A stretch of 27,780 bases of DNA from JAUIBE01 sp035267185 (GTDB lineage: Bacteria > Pseudomonadota > Gammaproteobacteria > Xanthomonadales > SZUA-36), in assembly GCA_035267185.1 (NCBI GenBank), contig DATFLY010000163.1, forward strand, positions 1-27,780. The letters are read 5' to 3'. Below, one piece after another: positions 8,091 to 17,060 of the stretch. The first letter of the stretch is position 1; each line of letters opens with the position of its first letter. The notes beneath the pieces are model-generated. The model was not told where the DNA came from. It did no database searches and worked only from the letters and a program-made list of their open reading frames with translations. Position numbers and translations under genes: made by a program.

Positions 8091-8450
8091 TCAGCCCTTA
8101 TTGAGATTGAGCTTCTCGCGAATTCTCGCTGATTTACCTTCACGACCGCGCAGGAAGTAAAGTTTGGCACGCCTGACATCGCCACTCCGTTTGACCGTGA
8201 GTGAATCAATCAACGGGCTGTAAGTTTGAAATACACGTTCGACCCCGGTGCCGTGCGAAATCTTTCTCACCGTGAAGGCTGAATTCAGGCCGCGGTTGCG
8301 CTTGGCAATCACCACGCCTTCAAAATTCTGCAGTCTTTCGCGATTTCCTTCCTTTACCTTGACACTGACAACCACTGTGTCTCCCGGATTAAAATCAGGA
8401 ATTTCGCGATCCATCTGTTCGTTGTTAATTTCGTCAATGATGTTAGTCAT
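8091..8450 (-). CDS. rplS: 50S ribosomal protein L19
   Basis: This 119-residue L19 shows the family core PDFNPGDTVVVSVKVKEGNRERLQNFEGVVIAKRNRG, split across residues about 18-54, and ends in the typical KLYFLRGREGKSARIREKL segment. L19 sits at the 30S-50S interface. The ATG at 8450 is chosen because it matches the family N-terminus; an in-frame upstream extension would add 26 residues with no similarity. The first 8 bases overlap the end of trmD, so translation is likely coupled. It is the last gene of its operon before the terminator. Confidence 0.98.
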   Translation of the reverse strand: MTNIIDEINNEQMDREIPDFNPGDTVVVSVKVKEGNRERLQNFEGVVIAKRNRGLNSAFTVRKISHGTGVERVFQTYSPLIDSLTVKRSGDVRRAKLYFLRGREGKSARIREKLNLNKG

Positions 8451-9201
8451 CTTTCTCTTCCTCTGATCGCACCTGCCGACGACATTGGTCCAGCAATGCT
8501 TTGGTTTCTTCGTCCAACTCGATTGCATCGAGCAAGTCCGGACGCCGTTTCAGCGTCCGTATCAGTGACTGCTGCTTTCGCCAGCTGTCTATGGCCTGGT
8601 GATCTCCCGAAATCAAAACCGGTGGGACCACCAGATCTTCCAGTTTTTCCGGCCGTGTGTAATGCGGAAAGTCGAGCAGGCCATCCTCGAATGAATCCTG
8701 TCCCGCTGAATCCGAATTACCCAATACTCCGGGTAGTAAGCGACAAATACTGTCGACCAGCACAGCTGCCGGCAGTTCACCGCCGCTGAGGACGTAGTCT
8801 CCAATGGACCACTCCTCGTCAACTTCCAGTTCGATCAATCGCTCATCTATGCCTTCATACCGACCACAGATGAGGATCAATTGTTCACGCTTCGCCAGAT
8901 CTTTTGCAGCCAACTGATCAAACCGGCTGCCCTGGGGGCTCATCAGGCTCACTTTTGAACCCGGACCGGTTTCCCGGCGAACCGCCTGGATGGTGTCACG
9001 CAGTGGCTGCACCATCATCACCATTCCGGGTCCGCCGCCGTAAGGTCGGTCATCGACCCGGCGATGGCGATCAAGGGTGAAATCACGAGGATTCCAGGTC
9101 CGCAGCCTGACTTTTTCAGACTCCAGGGCCCGGCCCACCACGCCCATATCCAGCATCTGCCGAAATGGCTCGGGAAACAGAGTGATGACATGAATGTCCA
9201 A
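8443..9201 (-). CDS. trmD: tRNA (guanine-37-N1)-methyltransferase
   Basis: This 252-residue SPOUT-class enzyme transfers a methyl group from S-adenosylmethionine to N1 of G37 in tRNAs reading CNN and some other codons, preventing +1 frameshifts. The N-terminus DIHVITLFPEPFRQML, the DDRPYGGGPGMVM segment, the GRYEGIDERLIE motif and the trefoil-knot segment EWSIGDYVLSGGELPA are all present. The start is TTG at 9201 with GGGAG upstream; no ATG lies near the conserved N-terminus. It lies 42 bp after rimM and overlaps the rplS start by 8 bases. Confidence 0.97.
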   Translation of the reverse strand: MDIHVITLFPEPFRQMLDMGVVGRALESEKVRLRTWNPRDFTLDRHRRVDDRPYGGGPGMVMMVQPLRDTIQAVRRETGPGSKVSLMSPQGSRFDQLAAKDLAKREQLILICGRYEGIDERLIELEVDEEWSIGDYVLSGGELPAAVLVDSICRLLPGVLGNSDSAGQDSFEDGLLDFPHYTRPEKLEDLVVPPVLISGDHQAIDSWRKQQSLIRTLKRRPDLLDAIELDEETKALLDQCRRQVRSEEEKDD

Positions 9202-9243
9202 AACCGTCTCCCGTATCGCCTTGCTTACCGCTTCAATGTCAGA

Positions 9244-9759
9244 TCAAAACTCAGGGTCCCAATCGACATTGATCCGTTCCGACTCCAGATCAACCTTCAA
9301 AACGGTATGACCCGTTATGAAGGGAATCAGGCGTTGCCGGTCACCCTCGACAACCATGACATCATTTGCCCCGGTTGCCATCATCTTTTCAATTTTGCCA
9401 AGAGACCTTCCATCCTCAAGTAACACCTCAAGGCCGATCAGGTCTGTCCAGTAATACTGGTCCTCGCCAGCCTTCGGTAACTGACTTTTGTCAATACCGA
9501 TACCCAGGCCTTTCATGGCTTCTGCCTGGTCCCGATCTGTTACGCCTTCAAGCTGTGCAACGATCGCTTTTCCGTTTCGAGAACCCGCCAATACTTCAAC
9601 CGATTGTTGATTCTCACCCAACAGCCAGGAATCGTATTCAAGGATCGCTTCCCGGGGTTCAGTGAGCGAGTGCACGCGAACCCAGCCTTTTACGCCATGT
9701 GCGCCTGCAATCTGACCAAGGTTGAGGGGGGTTCCCCGACGCCTTTCGTCACGCCCCAT
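9244..9759 (-). CDS. rimM: Ribosome maturation factor RimM
   Basis: RimM assists late assembly of the 30S subunit head and binds S19. The 171-residue form has the N-terminal RimM domain with LGQIAGAHGVKGWVRVHSL at about residues 14-32 and the C-terminal PRC-barrel-like domain with YYWTDLIGLEVL and MMATGANDVMVVEG. The ATG at 9759 is preferred; a GTG at 9768 would add three residues and cannot be excluded. It follows rpsP by 42 bp in the standard rpsP-rimM-trmD-rplS order. Confidence 0.97.
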   Translation of the reverse strand: MGRDERRRGTPLNLGQIAGAHGVKGWVRVHSLTEPREAILEYDSWLLGENQQSVEVLAGSRNGKAIVAQLEGVTDRDQAEAMKGLGIGIDKSQLPKAGEDQYYWTDLIGLEVLLEDGRSLGKIEKMMATGANDVMVVEGDRQRLIPFITGHTVLKVDLESERINVDWDPEF

Positions 9760-9801
9760 GATCAACACCGCATTCGCCGGAATATCCGACGATTCAAAAC
9801 A

Positions 9802-10053
9802 CTATGCTGCGGCAGCGCGAGCTTCCGTCAGGAGTGTTTTAACGCGGTCACTGGTTTGTGCACCGACACCTTTCCAGTAATCCACTCGTTCCAGATCCAC
9901 CCGCAGGCGCTCTTCACTGCCTTTGGCCACCGGGTTAAAAAACCCGAGTTGCTCAATTCGCCGCCCATCTCTGGGTTTACGGCTGTCGGTGACGACGATG
10001 TGATAAAACGGCTTCTTCTTGGCGCCGCCGCGCGATAGTCTAATGGTTACCAT
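9802..10053 (-). CDS. rpsP: 30S ribosomal protein S16
   Basis: This 83-residue S16 begins MVTIRLSRGGAKKKPFYHIV and contains the conserved DSRKPRDGRRIEQLGFFNP segment, so it is a complete small-subunit protein needed for 30S assembly. It is first in the four-gene leftward operon. The ATG at 10053 is fixed by homology. Upstream lies a leader of about 160 bases with a -10-like TACAAT at 10227-10222. In most gammaproteobacteria ffh sits immediately upstream; here about 2.3 kb with two other genes intervenes. Confidence 0.98.
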   Translation of the reverse strand: MVTIRLSRGGAKKKPFYHIVVTDSRKPRDGRRIEQLGFFNPVAKGSEERLRVDLERVDYWKGVGAQTSDRVKTLLTEARAAAA

Positions 10054-10384
10054 AGTCCTTTGTCCCGTACATATTTACTGCGGCAGCGGCATTTTCAGCC
10101 GACTACCCAGTGATCGTTGCGCGAAAAATCTCGCAACATCAAATTCGGTTCCCGAAAACGTTGTTCCTTTGCACTGACCTTCAGTTTAAGGCTGGCTACA
10201 GGCAGATTCGGCAAACCGCGCATTGTACCGTTATTGAAAGCGGAAAGAAACTCTTACAGCATAACTAATCAAGCTGCAGCGAAAACGATTTCAAAAATAG
10301 GCTTGCCCGCTTGCCATCGGATGGTTAACCTCAATGAAAATCAAGGGTGTAGCAGCAGTGAGATCGAGCTCGAAATTTGTGGTC
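10054..10384 (-). promoter_or_regulatory. rpsP promoter and 5' leader; gene-free gap
   Basis: This 331-bp stretch before the preferred start of the acetyltransferase has no convincing gene. On the minus strand a -10-like TACAAT at 10227-10222 with a weak -35 is the best rpsP promoter candidate. The predicted leader contains an inverted repeat, GTTGCG at 10116-10121 and CGCAAC at 10132-10137, that could form a hairpin. I see no known riboswitch or ribosomal-protein leader motif in it. An in-frame extension of the acetyltransferase to an ATG at 10334 would use the last 51 bases. Confidence 0.45.
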
Positions 10385-10915
10385 ATGACCGACCGTTTGT
10401 ATTTGAGAGAATTTGAACCGGGCGATGCAAGACCCCTGTTTGCTCTGAATTCAAACCCGGACGTCATTCGATATACAGGTGATACTTCATTCCTGAATCT
10501 GTCCGCCGCAGAAAATTTTCTGAGAGACTACGACCACTACCAGAATTACGGTTTTGGTCGCTGGGCCGTGGTTCACAAGCGTGAAAATCGTTTCATTGGC
10601 TATTGTGGATTGAGAATGGATGAAAAAACCAGCGATGTGGACCTTGGATTCAGGTTCTTCACCGACAGCTGGTCCCAGGGTTATGCAACTGAAGCAGGGC
10701 GGGCTGCGCTTGAGGTCGGGTTTGAAAAATTCAGCCTGGAGCGCATCATCGGCAGAAGCATGCGCGAAAACAGGCCATCAATCTCGGTACTTCAGAAGCT
10801 CGGAATGGAATTCAGTGAGGTTCGTGAGGAATCGGATCTGTTGTGGCTGATTTACAGCATTGAGCGCAGTGACTGGCAGTCACTTACATCCAGTCCGAAT
10901 GCCACGGACCGGTGA
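10385..10915 (+). CDS. GNAT-family N-acetyltransferase, RimJ/RimL type
   Basis: This roughly 176-residue protein has the RimJ/RimL-type GNAT fold: an opening MTDRLYLREFEPGDARPLF, a central GYCGLRMDE beta strand, the acetyl-CoA binding region around SWSQGYATEAGRAALEVGF, and a late REENRPS-like segment (MRENRPSISVLQKLGMEF). Members acetylate protein N-termini or small amines; the substrate cannot be read from sequence. The preferred start matches the family N-terminus, but an ATG at 10334 adds 17 residues and neither has a good Shine-Dalgarno. Its last 32 bases overlap the end of the opposing PhoX-like gene. Together they interrupt the usual ffh-rpsP adjacency. Confidence 0.88.
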   Translation: MTDRLYLREFEPGDARPLFALNSNPDVIRYTGDTSFLNLSAAENFLRDYDHYQNYGFGRWAVVHKRENRFIGYCGLRMDEKTSDVDLGFRFFTDSWSQGYATEAGRAALEVGFEKFSLERIIGRSMRENRPSISVLQKLGMEFSEVREESDLLWLIYSIERSDWQSLTSSPNATDR

Positions 10916-12302
10916 TCGCAACGGTTATTCCGGGATTAAAAATATTGGCAAACATCCACTTGCCGTCTTTCGAAAAGCAAACCCCTGCCCATTCACTGTT
11001 GCGCGCACCTGAAGCCAGGTCAAAACCGTTCCACTTTCCGGTCAGAGCAGGGTCAATCAGGCAGAACTTGTGCAACTCTCCTTTCTTACTGACGCCGGCG
11101 ATCGCCTGACCTGCCGTTTCACTGGTGACACGGTCCTCACAAACAACAAGATTCCCACGCGGACTGACATTAATGTTGTCCGGTCCGGAGAACTGGCGAT
11201 GACCCTTTGATTCGAAGATCAGCCTGATCTTTTCAGTGCGGGGAAAATACTCGAAGATATATCCTGCAGCGGCACCGCCGCCTCGCTTGGACGTGAAATA
11301 GACTGCATTTTCATGCCAGATCGCGCCCTCCAGGCCCACAAAAGCTGAACCATTTCTTTCCAACCCCTGGGTCACAACACCCTTGCCTGTTCGCTCGCCC
11401 TCATTAAATCCTTTTTCCGGATCATCGATGTCCACCCAACTGGTGGACCACTCAACGTGATGCGGCAGTCCGCTGCGCATATCCATGCCGTCTTCGACAG
11501 ACAACATCTGTAACTTGCCGCCCCTGGCCAGTTCACCTCTTACATTCGGCCGAAACCGGTAGAAACCGGCCTTGGGATTGGTGTCTTCGGTCATGTAAAC
11601 GTCACCGGTTTCCCGATCCACAATCGCAGCTTCATGAAAGAACTGCCCCATTTCCTTGATCGGCCGGGCTTCCGCCACGCCATCGGCCGGCACCTCGAAG
11701 ACATAGCCGTGTGGCTTCTGCGCACGGTCATGGTCCCAGTGTGACTGGTAGCTGGGTAACGGCAGATGCCTGAGATCAGGAGAGAATGGCGCTTCTTCAC
11801 AGCTTAGCCATGTACCCCACGGGGTCACACCTCCGGCACAATTATTGAGTGTGCCGCCGAGACTGACCCATGATTCGGAAACCATGTTGCGTGTCTTGTC
11901 GAACACCATGGTTGAGGTGCCACCACCGGTAATGTCATATGCATTTTCCGGCCTTCCGATGGGCGCTGTACTGCCGCGTAATTCGTGATTTCGTACCAGT
12001 CGAATTTCAGTATCAGATTCAGAAACAATTCCCATGCCGTCTGCCCTGGTGGGACAAACAAAACCGTCACTCATCTGTTCACCGGCCCAGGAAATGGTGT
12101 GGTACCGAAAACCTTCAGGCAGCAAAAGCAGTGGCAGCCCTGTGGTTTCGTCAGGCCGCACGCGAAGTGGCCCGAAAGGGGAGTTTTCAGACTCGTGGCG
12201 GCTGCGACAGCCATACTGTGAAAGCGCAAGCAGCCCGAAAGAAACGGCTCCGGCACCGAGAATACCCGACCTGAGAAAATCCCGACGAGTCTCCTTTGCC
12301 AC
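10884..12302 (-). CDS. Tat-exported PhoX/DUF839-family protein
   Basis: This 472-residue protein starts with a twin-arginine signal (TRRDFLRSG, residues 5-13, then a hydrophobic stretch ending near YGC at 30-32). The mature part is PhoX/DUF839-like, with GGTSTMVFD, TPWGTWLSCEEAPFSPD, HEAAIVDRETGDVYMTEDTNPKAGFYRF (in pieces) and a late FSGPDNINVSPRGNLVVCED. PhoX enzymes are periplasmic calcium/iron phosphatases with a beta-propeller fold; the Cys-Glu-Glu motif is retained. This shorter type may be a phosphatase or a related exported enzyme, and phosphate regulation is not visible. The start is GTG at 12302 with GGAG upstream. It follows ffh by 47 bp on the same strand with no terminator seen, so read-through is possible. 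Confidence 0.85.
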   Translation of the reverse strand: MAKETRRDFLRSGILGAGAVSFGLLALSQYGCRSRHESENSPFGPLRVRPDETTGLPLLLLPEGFRYHTISWAGEQMSDGFVCPTRADGMGIVSESDTEIRLVRNHELRGSTAPIGRPENAYDITGGGTSTMVFDKTRNMVSESWVSLGGTLNNCAGGVTPWGTWLSCEEAPFSPDLRHLPLPSYQSHWDHDRAQKPHGYVFEVPADGVAEARPIKEMGQFFHEAAIVDRETGDVYMTEDTNPKAGFYRFRPNVRGELARGGKLQMLSVEDGMDMRSGLPHHVEWSTSWVDIDDPEKGFNEGERTGKGVVTQGLERNGSAFVGLEGAIWHENAVYFTSKRGGGAAAGYIFEYFPRTEKIRLIFESKGHRQFSGPDNINVSPRGNLVVCEDRVTSETAGQAIAGVSKKGELHKFCLIDPALTGKWNGFDLASGARNSEWAGVCFSKDGKWMFANIFNPGITVAITGPWHSDWM

Positions 12303-12349
12303 TCAACCGCTCCGGTAATTGATGTGAAAATCGGCAGCGACCGATGGCA

Positions 12350-13723
12350 CTATAAACGCCCCGGCGGCATGCCACCCGGTCCTCCCTGCAGACCACCCAG
12401 GCGGCGCATCATGCCTTTCATGCCACCTTTTCCGAATTTCTTCATCATTTTTTTCATCTGGTTATGCTGTTTGAGCAGCCGGTTCACTGCCTGAATCTCC
12501 GTCCCGGAACCCGCTGCAATCCTGCGCTTGCGCGAGCCGCGAATGATGTCAGGAAAACGCCGCTCCTGGGGTGTCATGGAATTGATCATGGCAATCATCT
12601 GAACCGTATGCTTGTCATCCACGCGGGATTTGAGCTGGTCCGGAACCTGCGACATTCCCGGAAGCTTGTCCATCAGGCTTCCCATGCCACCCAGGTTTTG
12701 CATCTGCTCCAGTTGGGAACGAAAATCTTCAAGATCAAATCCTTTTCCCTTCTGAATTTTTTTCGCCAGTTTCTGGGCTTTGTCCTGGTCAACTTTCTGC
12801 TGTACTTCTTCAACCAGGGATACAACATCTCCCATACCGAGGATTCGGGATGCCACCCGCTCGGGATGAAAAGGATCCAATGCATCGGTTTTCTCACCGG
12901 AACCCACGAACTTGATCGGCTTGCCGGTGATCTGGCGAACAGAGAGTGCTGCACCGCCACGAGCATCGCCATCGACCTTGGTCAGGATCACACCGGTCAA
13001 TTCCAGCGCCTGGTTGAACGCCTGGGCCGTATTGGCAGCGTCCTGCCCAGTCATGCTGTCAACCACGAACAGGGTTTCGTGTGGAGAGAGTACGCCGTGA
13101 ATGTTACGGACTTCTGACATCATGGCTTCGTCGATGTGCAGTCGACCTGCGGTATCGACCAGCAGCACGTCAATCATTTGTTTACGTGCCGCAGATGCTG
13201 CCTTCCCGGCAATTTTTACTGGGTCATCCCCGCTGCCGGAAGGAAAAAATTCAGCGCCCACCTGGTTGGCCAGGGTCTCGAGCTGTTGAATGGCTGCCGG
13301 ACGGTAGACGTCGCAACTGACCACCATGACTTTCTTGCGTTCCTGCTCAATCAGTCGCCTGGCAAGCTTGGCCGTTGTCGTCGTTTTACCGGAACCCTGA
13401 AGGCCTGCGATCAAAACGATAACGGGTGGCTGGGCCTGCAGATCAAGAGCCTCGTTGTGCTCGCCCATGATCTGGACCAGCTCATCGTGGACCAGCTTGA
13501 CCAGTGACTGGCCCGGACTGACGTTTTGCAGTTTTTCCAGGCCCACCGCCCTGGCACGAACATCCTTGACGAAGGTCTGGACGACCGGAAGCGCCACATC
13601 CGCCTCCAGCAGTGCAATACGAATTTGTCTCAACGCATTGGAGACATCTTCTTCCGTCAACCGCGCCTTGCCGCGCAGGCCCTGTATCGCGCCTGAAAGA
13701 CGCTCACTTAAATTTTGAAACAT
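12350..13723 (-). CDS. ffh: Signal recognition particle protein Ffh
   Basis: This 457-residue SRP54 homologue binds 4.5S RNA and signal sequences and docks with FtsY for co-translational membrane targeting. It shows the N domain (MFQNLSERLSGAIQGLRGKA), the GTPase P loop GLQGSGKTTT near residues 107-116, the DTAGR motif, the TKVDGDARGG segment, and a Met-rich M domain with GGMGSLMDKLPGM, the RNA-binding RGSRKRRIAAGSGT, and a Gly/Met tail. The ATG at 13723 matches the family. A perfect -10 TATAAT at 13759-13754 lies just upstream. It diverges from ypjD as in E. coli. Confidence 0.98.
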   Translation of the reverse strand: MFQNLSERLSGAIQGLRGKARLTEEDVSNALRQIRIALLEADVALPVVQTFVKDVRARAVGLEKLQNVSPGQSLVKLVHDELVQIMGEHNEALDLQAQPPVIVLIAGLQGSGKTTTTAKLARRLIEQERKKVMVVSCDVYRPAAIQQLETLANQVGAEFFPSGSGDDPVKIAGKAASAARKQMIDVLLVDTAGRLHIDEAMMSEVRNIHGVLSPHETLFVVDSMTGQDAANTAQAFNQALELTGVILTKVDGDARGGAALSVRQITGKPIKFVGSGEKTDALDPFHPERVASRILGMGDVVSLVEEVQQKVDQDKAQKLAKKIQKGKGFDLEDFRSQLEQMQNLGGMGSLMDKLPGMSQVPDQLKSRVDDKHTVQMIAMINSMTPQERRFPDIIRGSRKRRIAAGSGTEIQAVNRLLKQHNQMKKMMKKFGKGGMKGMMRRLGGLQGGPGGMPPGRL

Positions 13724-13753
13724 GGGTTATCCATTGAGAATCTGGCTTCGGGT

Positions 13754-13759
13754 ATTATA
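13754..13759 (-). promoter_or_regulatory. -10 element for ffh (possibly shared with ypjD)
   Basis: The minus strand reads TATAAT at 13759-13754, putting a transcription start near 13747 and a leader of about 24 bases before ffh. No good -35 is visible at 16-18 bases. On the plus strand the overlapping TATTAT could serve ypjD, whose ATG is only 30 bases away. Confidence 0.5.
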
Positions 13760-13788
13760 GCCTCTGCTGTTTCCACCTGACTGCATAA

Positions 13789-14628
13789 ATGAGCCCTTTG
13801 TTCCTTAACACCATTTTCCCTTTAATCGTCGGCGTACTCTATGTCGCCGCGACGTGGACATTGAACCGAGCCACCAATACCGACTCGGTCAAAGAGCGCA
13901 ATGCGGCATTGGGAATCATGGCAGTCGCCGTGCTGGTTCATACACTCTTGCAATACCAGGCCTGGATTGGCCAGCCCTTCGATCACGTTAAGGTCGCGGC
14001 AGTTTTGTCCCTTTGCTCGCTGGTGCTGGTTTTGCTGTGGATTACTACCCTGCCACGTAAAGATGCAGTACTGGAATCAGGATTGATCGCCATGCCGATT
14101 GCGGCACTTGCCAATTTCCTGGTGGCGATATTCCCCCCTGGTATGCCTGCAGAAGGTTCAACCCTGGGACAGGCACCAGCCGGAACCATCGTTCACGTTG
14201 CAAGCTCCGTCATTTCTTTCGGGCTTTTAAGTCTTGCGGGTGTTTATGCGATCCTGGTTCTGGCAATTGACCATTCGCTGAAGAAACGCAAGCTGTCCCG
14301 CCTTGTACAAAGCCTGCCCCCGCTTGATAAACTGGAAACACTGCTTTTCCAGGTCATTCAGACCGGGTTTATACTACTGACCATTGCCCTGGTTTCCGGC
14401 CTGATTTACGTCGATAACCTGATGGCACAACACCTGGTGCACAAGACAGTGTTGTCAATACTGGCATGGGTGGTCTTTGGCGCGTTGATCCTTGGCCGTT
14501 GGCTCAAGGGCTGGCGTGGTGCGATTGCTGTACGACTGACCCTCGCGGGCATCGGACTATTACTGTTATCCTACTTCGGTACCCGGCTGGTACTTGAATT
14601 GATTCTTGGCCGAAGCTGGTATTCCTGA
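13789..14628 (+). CDS. ypjD: Cytochrome c assembly-family membrane protein YpjD
   Basis: This 279-residue inner-membrane protein has about eight hydrophobic helices and belongs to the CcsA/CcmC-like cytochrome c assembly family (the HemX/YpjD branch). Conserved His residues lie in HVASSVISFG near residue 135 and HKTVLSILAWVVFG near residue 215, positions that in relatives bind haem or face the periplasm. The exact role of YpjD is not settled. Context is strong: divergent from ffh and followed after 24 bp by corB, exactly as ffh-ypjD-yfjD in E. coli. The start is ATG at 13789. Confidence 0.88.
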   Translation: MSPLFLNTIFPLIVGVLYVAATWTLNRATNTDSVKERNAALGIMAVAVLVHTLLQYQAWIGQPFDHVKVAAVLSLCSLVLVLLWITTLPRKDAVLESGLIAMPIAALANFLVAIFPPGMPAEGSTLGQAPAGTIVHVASSVISFGLLSLAGVYAILVLAIDHSLKKRKLSRLVQSLPPLDKLETLLFQVIQTGFILLTIALVSGLIYVDNLMAQHLVHKTVLSILAWVVFGALILGRWLKGWRGAIAVRLTLAGIGLLLLSYFGTRLVLELILGRSWYS

Positions 14629-14652
14629 AGACTCATACAGGACACAACTGTC

Positions 14653-15921
14653 TTGCAAGACATTCCGTTAAGCGACTCGCAGCTATACATTATATTTTTA
14701 GTCCTGATTGTACTTTCCGGCTGTTTCTCCAGCTCGGAGACGGGCCTGATGGCGCTCAATCGCTACCGCTTGCGTCACCTGGCCAACAACGGGTTGCGTG
14801 GCGCAAAAATGGCCCAGAACCTGCTGCGCAAGCCGGATAAGCTAATCGGCCTGATTCTGCTCGGCAACAACCTGGTTAATTTCATTGCGGCATCCGTCGC
14901 CGGGGTCATCGGTTTCCGGCTGCTGGGAGATGCCAGCATCTGGGCCACCCCCATAATCCTCACGGTCGTTGTGCTGATTTTCGCTGAGGTCGGGCCCAAG
15001 ACCGTCGCTGCAATGCATCCGGAACGAGTGGCCTTTCCCGCATCCTTTGTGCTGACTGGGTTGCTCAAGGTGTTTTATCCGGCAGTCTGGCTTGTCAACG
15101 GATTTACTAACCTGATCCTCAAGCCATTTGGCGTCAAGACCGACGTTGAAGCCCTGGAGCGACTGAACCTCGAGGAATTGCGTACGCTGGTCCAGGAAGG
15201 CGGCCAGATTTCCTACGATCATCAGCGCATGCTGGTCAATATCCTGGACCTTGAGCAAGGCACCGTTGACGATGTCATGATCCCGCGCCAGGACATTGTT
15301 GGCATCGATCTGGATGAATCCTGGGAAGAGGTTCTTACCCAATTGATGCAGACCGTTTATACCCGTCTGCCTGTCTATCACGAGTCCATTGACAACGTTG
15401 AAGGCTTTCTCCACATCCGCGCCATCATTGCCAAGCTCACTCTTGGCCGGCTTGACCCGGAAGAATTGAAACGTTCCATGCGGACGTCCTACTACATCCC
15501 GGAAGGCACTCCGTTGACGCGCCAGCTTCTCGAGTTCCAGGCGAGAGAAAGACGCATGGCGCTGGTTGTCGATGAATATGGCGATATCCAGGGCATGGTG
15601 ACACTGGATGACATACTCGAGGAAATCGTCGGCGCATATACATCTGAAGGCCGGGAAAGATCACGCCTGATCCGTCGTCTTGAGGATGGCAACTTCCTGA
15701 TCGACGGCACCGCCAGCGTGCGCATGCTTAACAAGCAGATGAACTGGGATCTGCCTGAAGGAGAAGCCACGACCCTGAATGGCCTGATTCTTGAACAATT
15801 GGAGGAACTGCCTGATGGCAAGGCCAGCGTGCACATCGGCGACCATATCCTCACCATTGTGCAAATGAAAGACAATGTGATCGAAAGGGTATTGGTCAAG
15901 CCCTTCCGGGTTACTGAATAA
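14653..15921 (+). CDS. corB: CorB/YfjD-type CNNM and CBS domain transporter
   Basis: This 422-residue protein has an N-terminal CNNM (DUF21) membrane domain with the signature GCFSSSETGLMALNRYRLRHL near residues 23-43 (split here) and LLGNNLVNFIAASVAG. A pair of CBS domains follows at about residues 205-330 (VMIPRQDIVGID; RMALVVDEYGDIQGMVTLDDILEE), then a C-terminal CorC/HlyC domain. CorB proteins are magnesium transporters or Mg efflux components whose CBS domains bind Mg-ATP. The start is TTG at 14653 because the first ATG would cut the first membrane helix. It is 24 bp downstream of ypjD, likely in one operon. Confidence 0.92.
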   Translation: MQDIPLSDSQLYIIFLVLIVLSGCFSSSETGLMALNRYRLRHLANNGLRGAKMAQNLLRKPDKLIGLILLGNNLVNFIAASVAGVIGFRLLGDASIWATPIILTVVVLIFAEVGPKTVAAMHPERVAFPASFVLTGLLKVFYPAVWLVNGFTNLILKPFGVKTDVEALERLNLEELRTLVQEGGQISYDHQRMLVNILDLEQGTVDDVMIPRQDIVGIDLDESWEEVLTQLMQTVYTRLPVYHESIDNVEGFLHIRAIIAKLTLGRLDPEELKRSMRTSYYIPEGTPLTRQLLEFQARERRMALVVDEYGDIQGMVTLDDILEEIVGAYTSEGRERSRLIRRLEDGNFLIDGTASVRMLNKQMNWDLPEGEATTLNGLILEQLEELPDGKASVHIGDHILTIVQMKDNVIERVLVKPFRVTE

Positions 15922-15952
15922 CTATTCAAAGATCCAGTTGGCAACCGGAATC

Positions 15953-17059
15953 ATGCTGACCAACATTCAGTTCCTGCGTTTTGTCGCCGCGATGCTGGTC
16001 GTGATGTACCACTCAAGCTCACATGTGCGCAGCACAGGAATGGACCAGGGGGTTCTGTTTTCACTGAGTGAAGGGATTGGCTTTGCCGGTGTGGACGTAT
16101 TTTTTGTCATCAGCGGCTTCATCATGGCCTGGACCACCCGTAAAACTTCCGGCACAAGCGAGGCTTTTTCGTTTTTCAGGCGACGACTGGCGCGGATCTA
16201 TTCCGGATACTGGCCTTTTTTTATCATTGCGCTGTTGATATTTGCCTGGGCCAACCCCGAATATTTTGAACGCGCTGACCTGTGGAAATCTGCCTTTCTA
16301 TGGCCCACCAATCATCTGCTCCTGGCGGTTTCCTGGACTTTGATTTTTGAGCTGTTCTTTTATTGCTGTTACACCATCCTCGTGACATTTCCGCTGCGGT
16401 CCAGACACGTGACATTGCTGGTGTTGTTTGTCGCGGTCTGCGTTTGGTCGGCTTACAGTCACTTTGTGCGTGAGGCTTATGCACCGGGAAATCTTGAGTA
16501 CATGAGCCTGGCCGAGTACTACATGGCAAGCCCATATCTTGCAGAGTTTCTTGCAGGCGCTCTACTCGCAATCTGGCTGATGAAAAAACCGCAGGGCGCG
16601 GGCTGGAGCTGGTTGATTGGGGGCAGCCTGCTTTTCATCTCCGGTGCCTGGTGGAATCAACACTTTTTTGACGGACACATTGAGCAGGGTTACTGGGTGT
16701 TTTACCGGGTGCTGGTATTTGGCATTCCTTCCTGCATGATCCTTCTGGGGCTTGTACGATTGGAAAAACGCGAAATTTCCGCGCCGGTTCGCTTCAGCCT
16801 GTTGGCAGGCGGGGCTTCATACGCGATTTACCTGAGCCACACGCTAATTCTGACATTTACCCAGAAACTTGGATTCAATGAATGGGCCGGGACACTCTCT
16901 CAAACCGGCGCGCGGCTTGTTTTCATCATTCTCGCCGGCGTCATCCTCGCCTACAGCATCATGCACTACCGCATGGTGGAAAGACCGCTGCATAAATTTT
17001 TTCAACGACTGGTGGGAATCAGGCCAAAGACGGCCAGAATCAAAGCCTCGGAAAGTTGA
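15953..17059 (+). CDS. Acyltransferase-3 family membrane protein
   Basis: This 368-residue polytopic protein belongs to the OafA/YrhL-like acyltransferase-3 family. It begins with the hallmark NIQFLRFVAAMLVVMYHSSSH, whose Arg and His are catalytic in the family, followed by FVISGFIMAW and about ten hydrophobic helices. Such enzymes transfer acetyl or other acyl groups onto surface sugars or lipids. The ATG at 15953 sits at the conserved N-terminus with GGA just upstream; a TTG at 15938 would add five residues. The gene follows corB by 31 bp and ends one base before the convergent radA stop. No glycan genes are nearby, so the acceptor is unknown. Confidence 0.88.
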   Translation: MLTNIQFLRFVAAMLVVMYHSSSHVRSTGMDQGVLFSLSEGIGFAGVDVFFVISGFIMAWTTRKTSGTSEAFSFFRRRLARIYSGYWPFFIIALLIFAWANPEYFERADLWKSAFLWPTNHLLLAVSWTLIFELFFYCCYTILVTFPLRSRHVTLLVLFVAVCVWSAYSHFVREAYAPGNLEYMSLAEYYMASPYLAEFLAGALLAIWLMKKPQGAGWSWLIGGSLLFISGAWWNQHFFDGHIEQGYWVFYRVLVFGIPSCMILLGLVRLEKREISAPVRFSLLAGGASYAIYLSHTLILTFTQKLGFNEWAGTLSQTGARLVFIILAGVILAYSIMHYRMVERPLHKFFQRLVGIRPKTARIKASES

Positions 17060-17060
17060 T

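Noticed and set aside
14842..15414. 190-codon minus-strand ORF inside corB
   Set aside because: Shadow of the corB coding frame without motifs or start signals.
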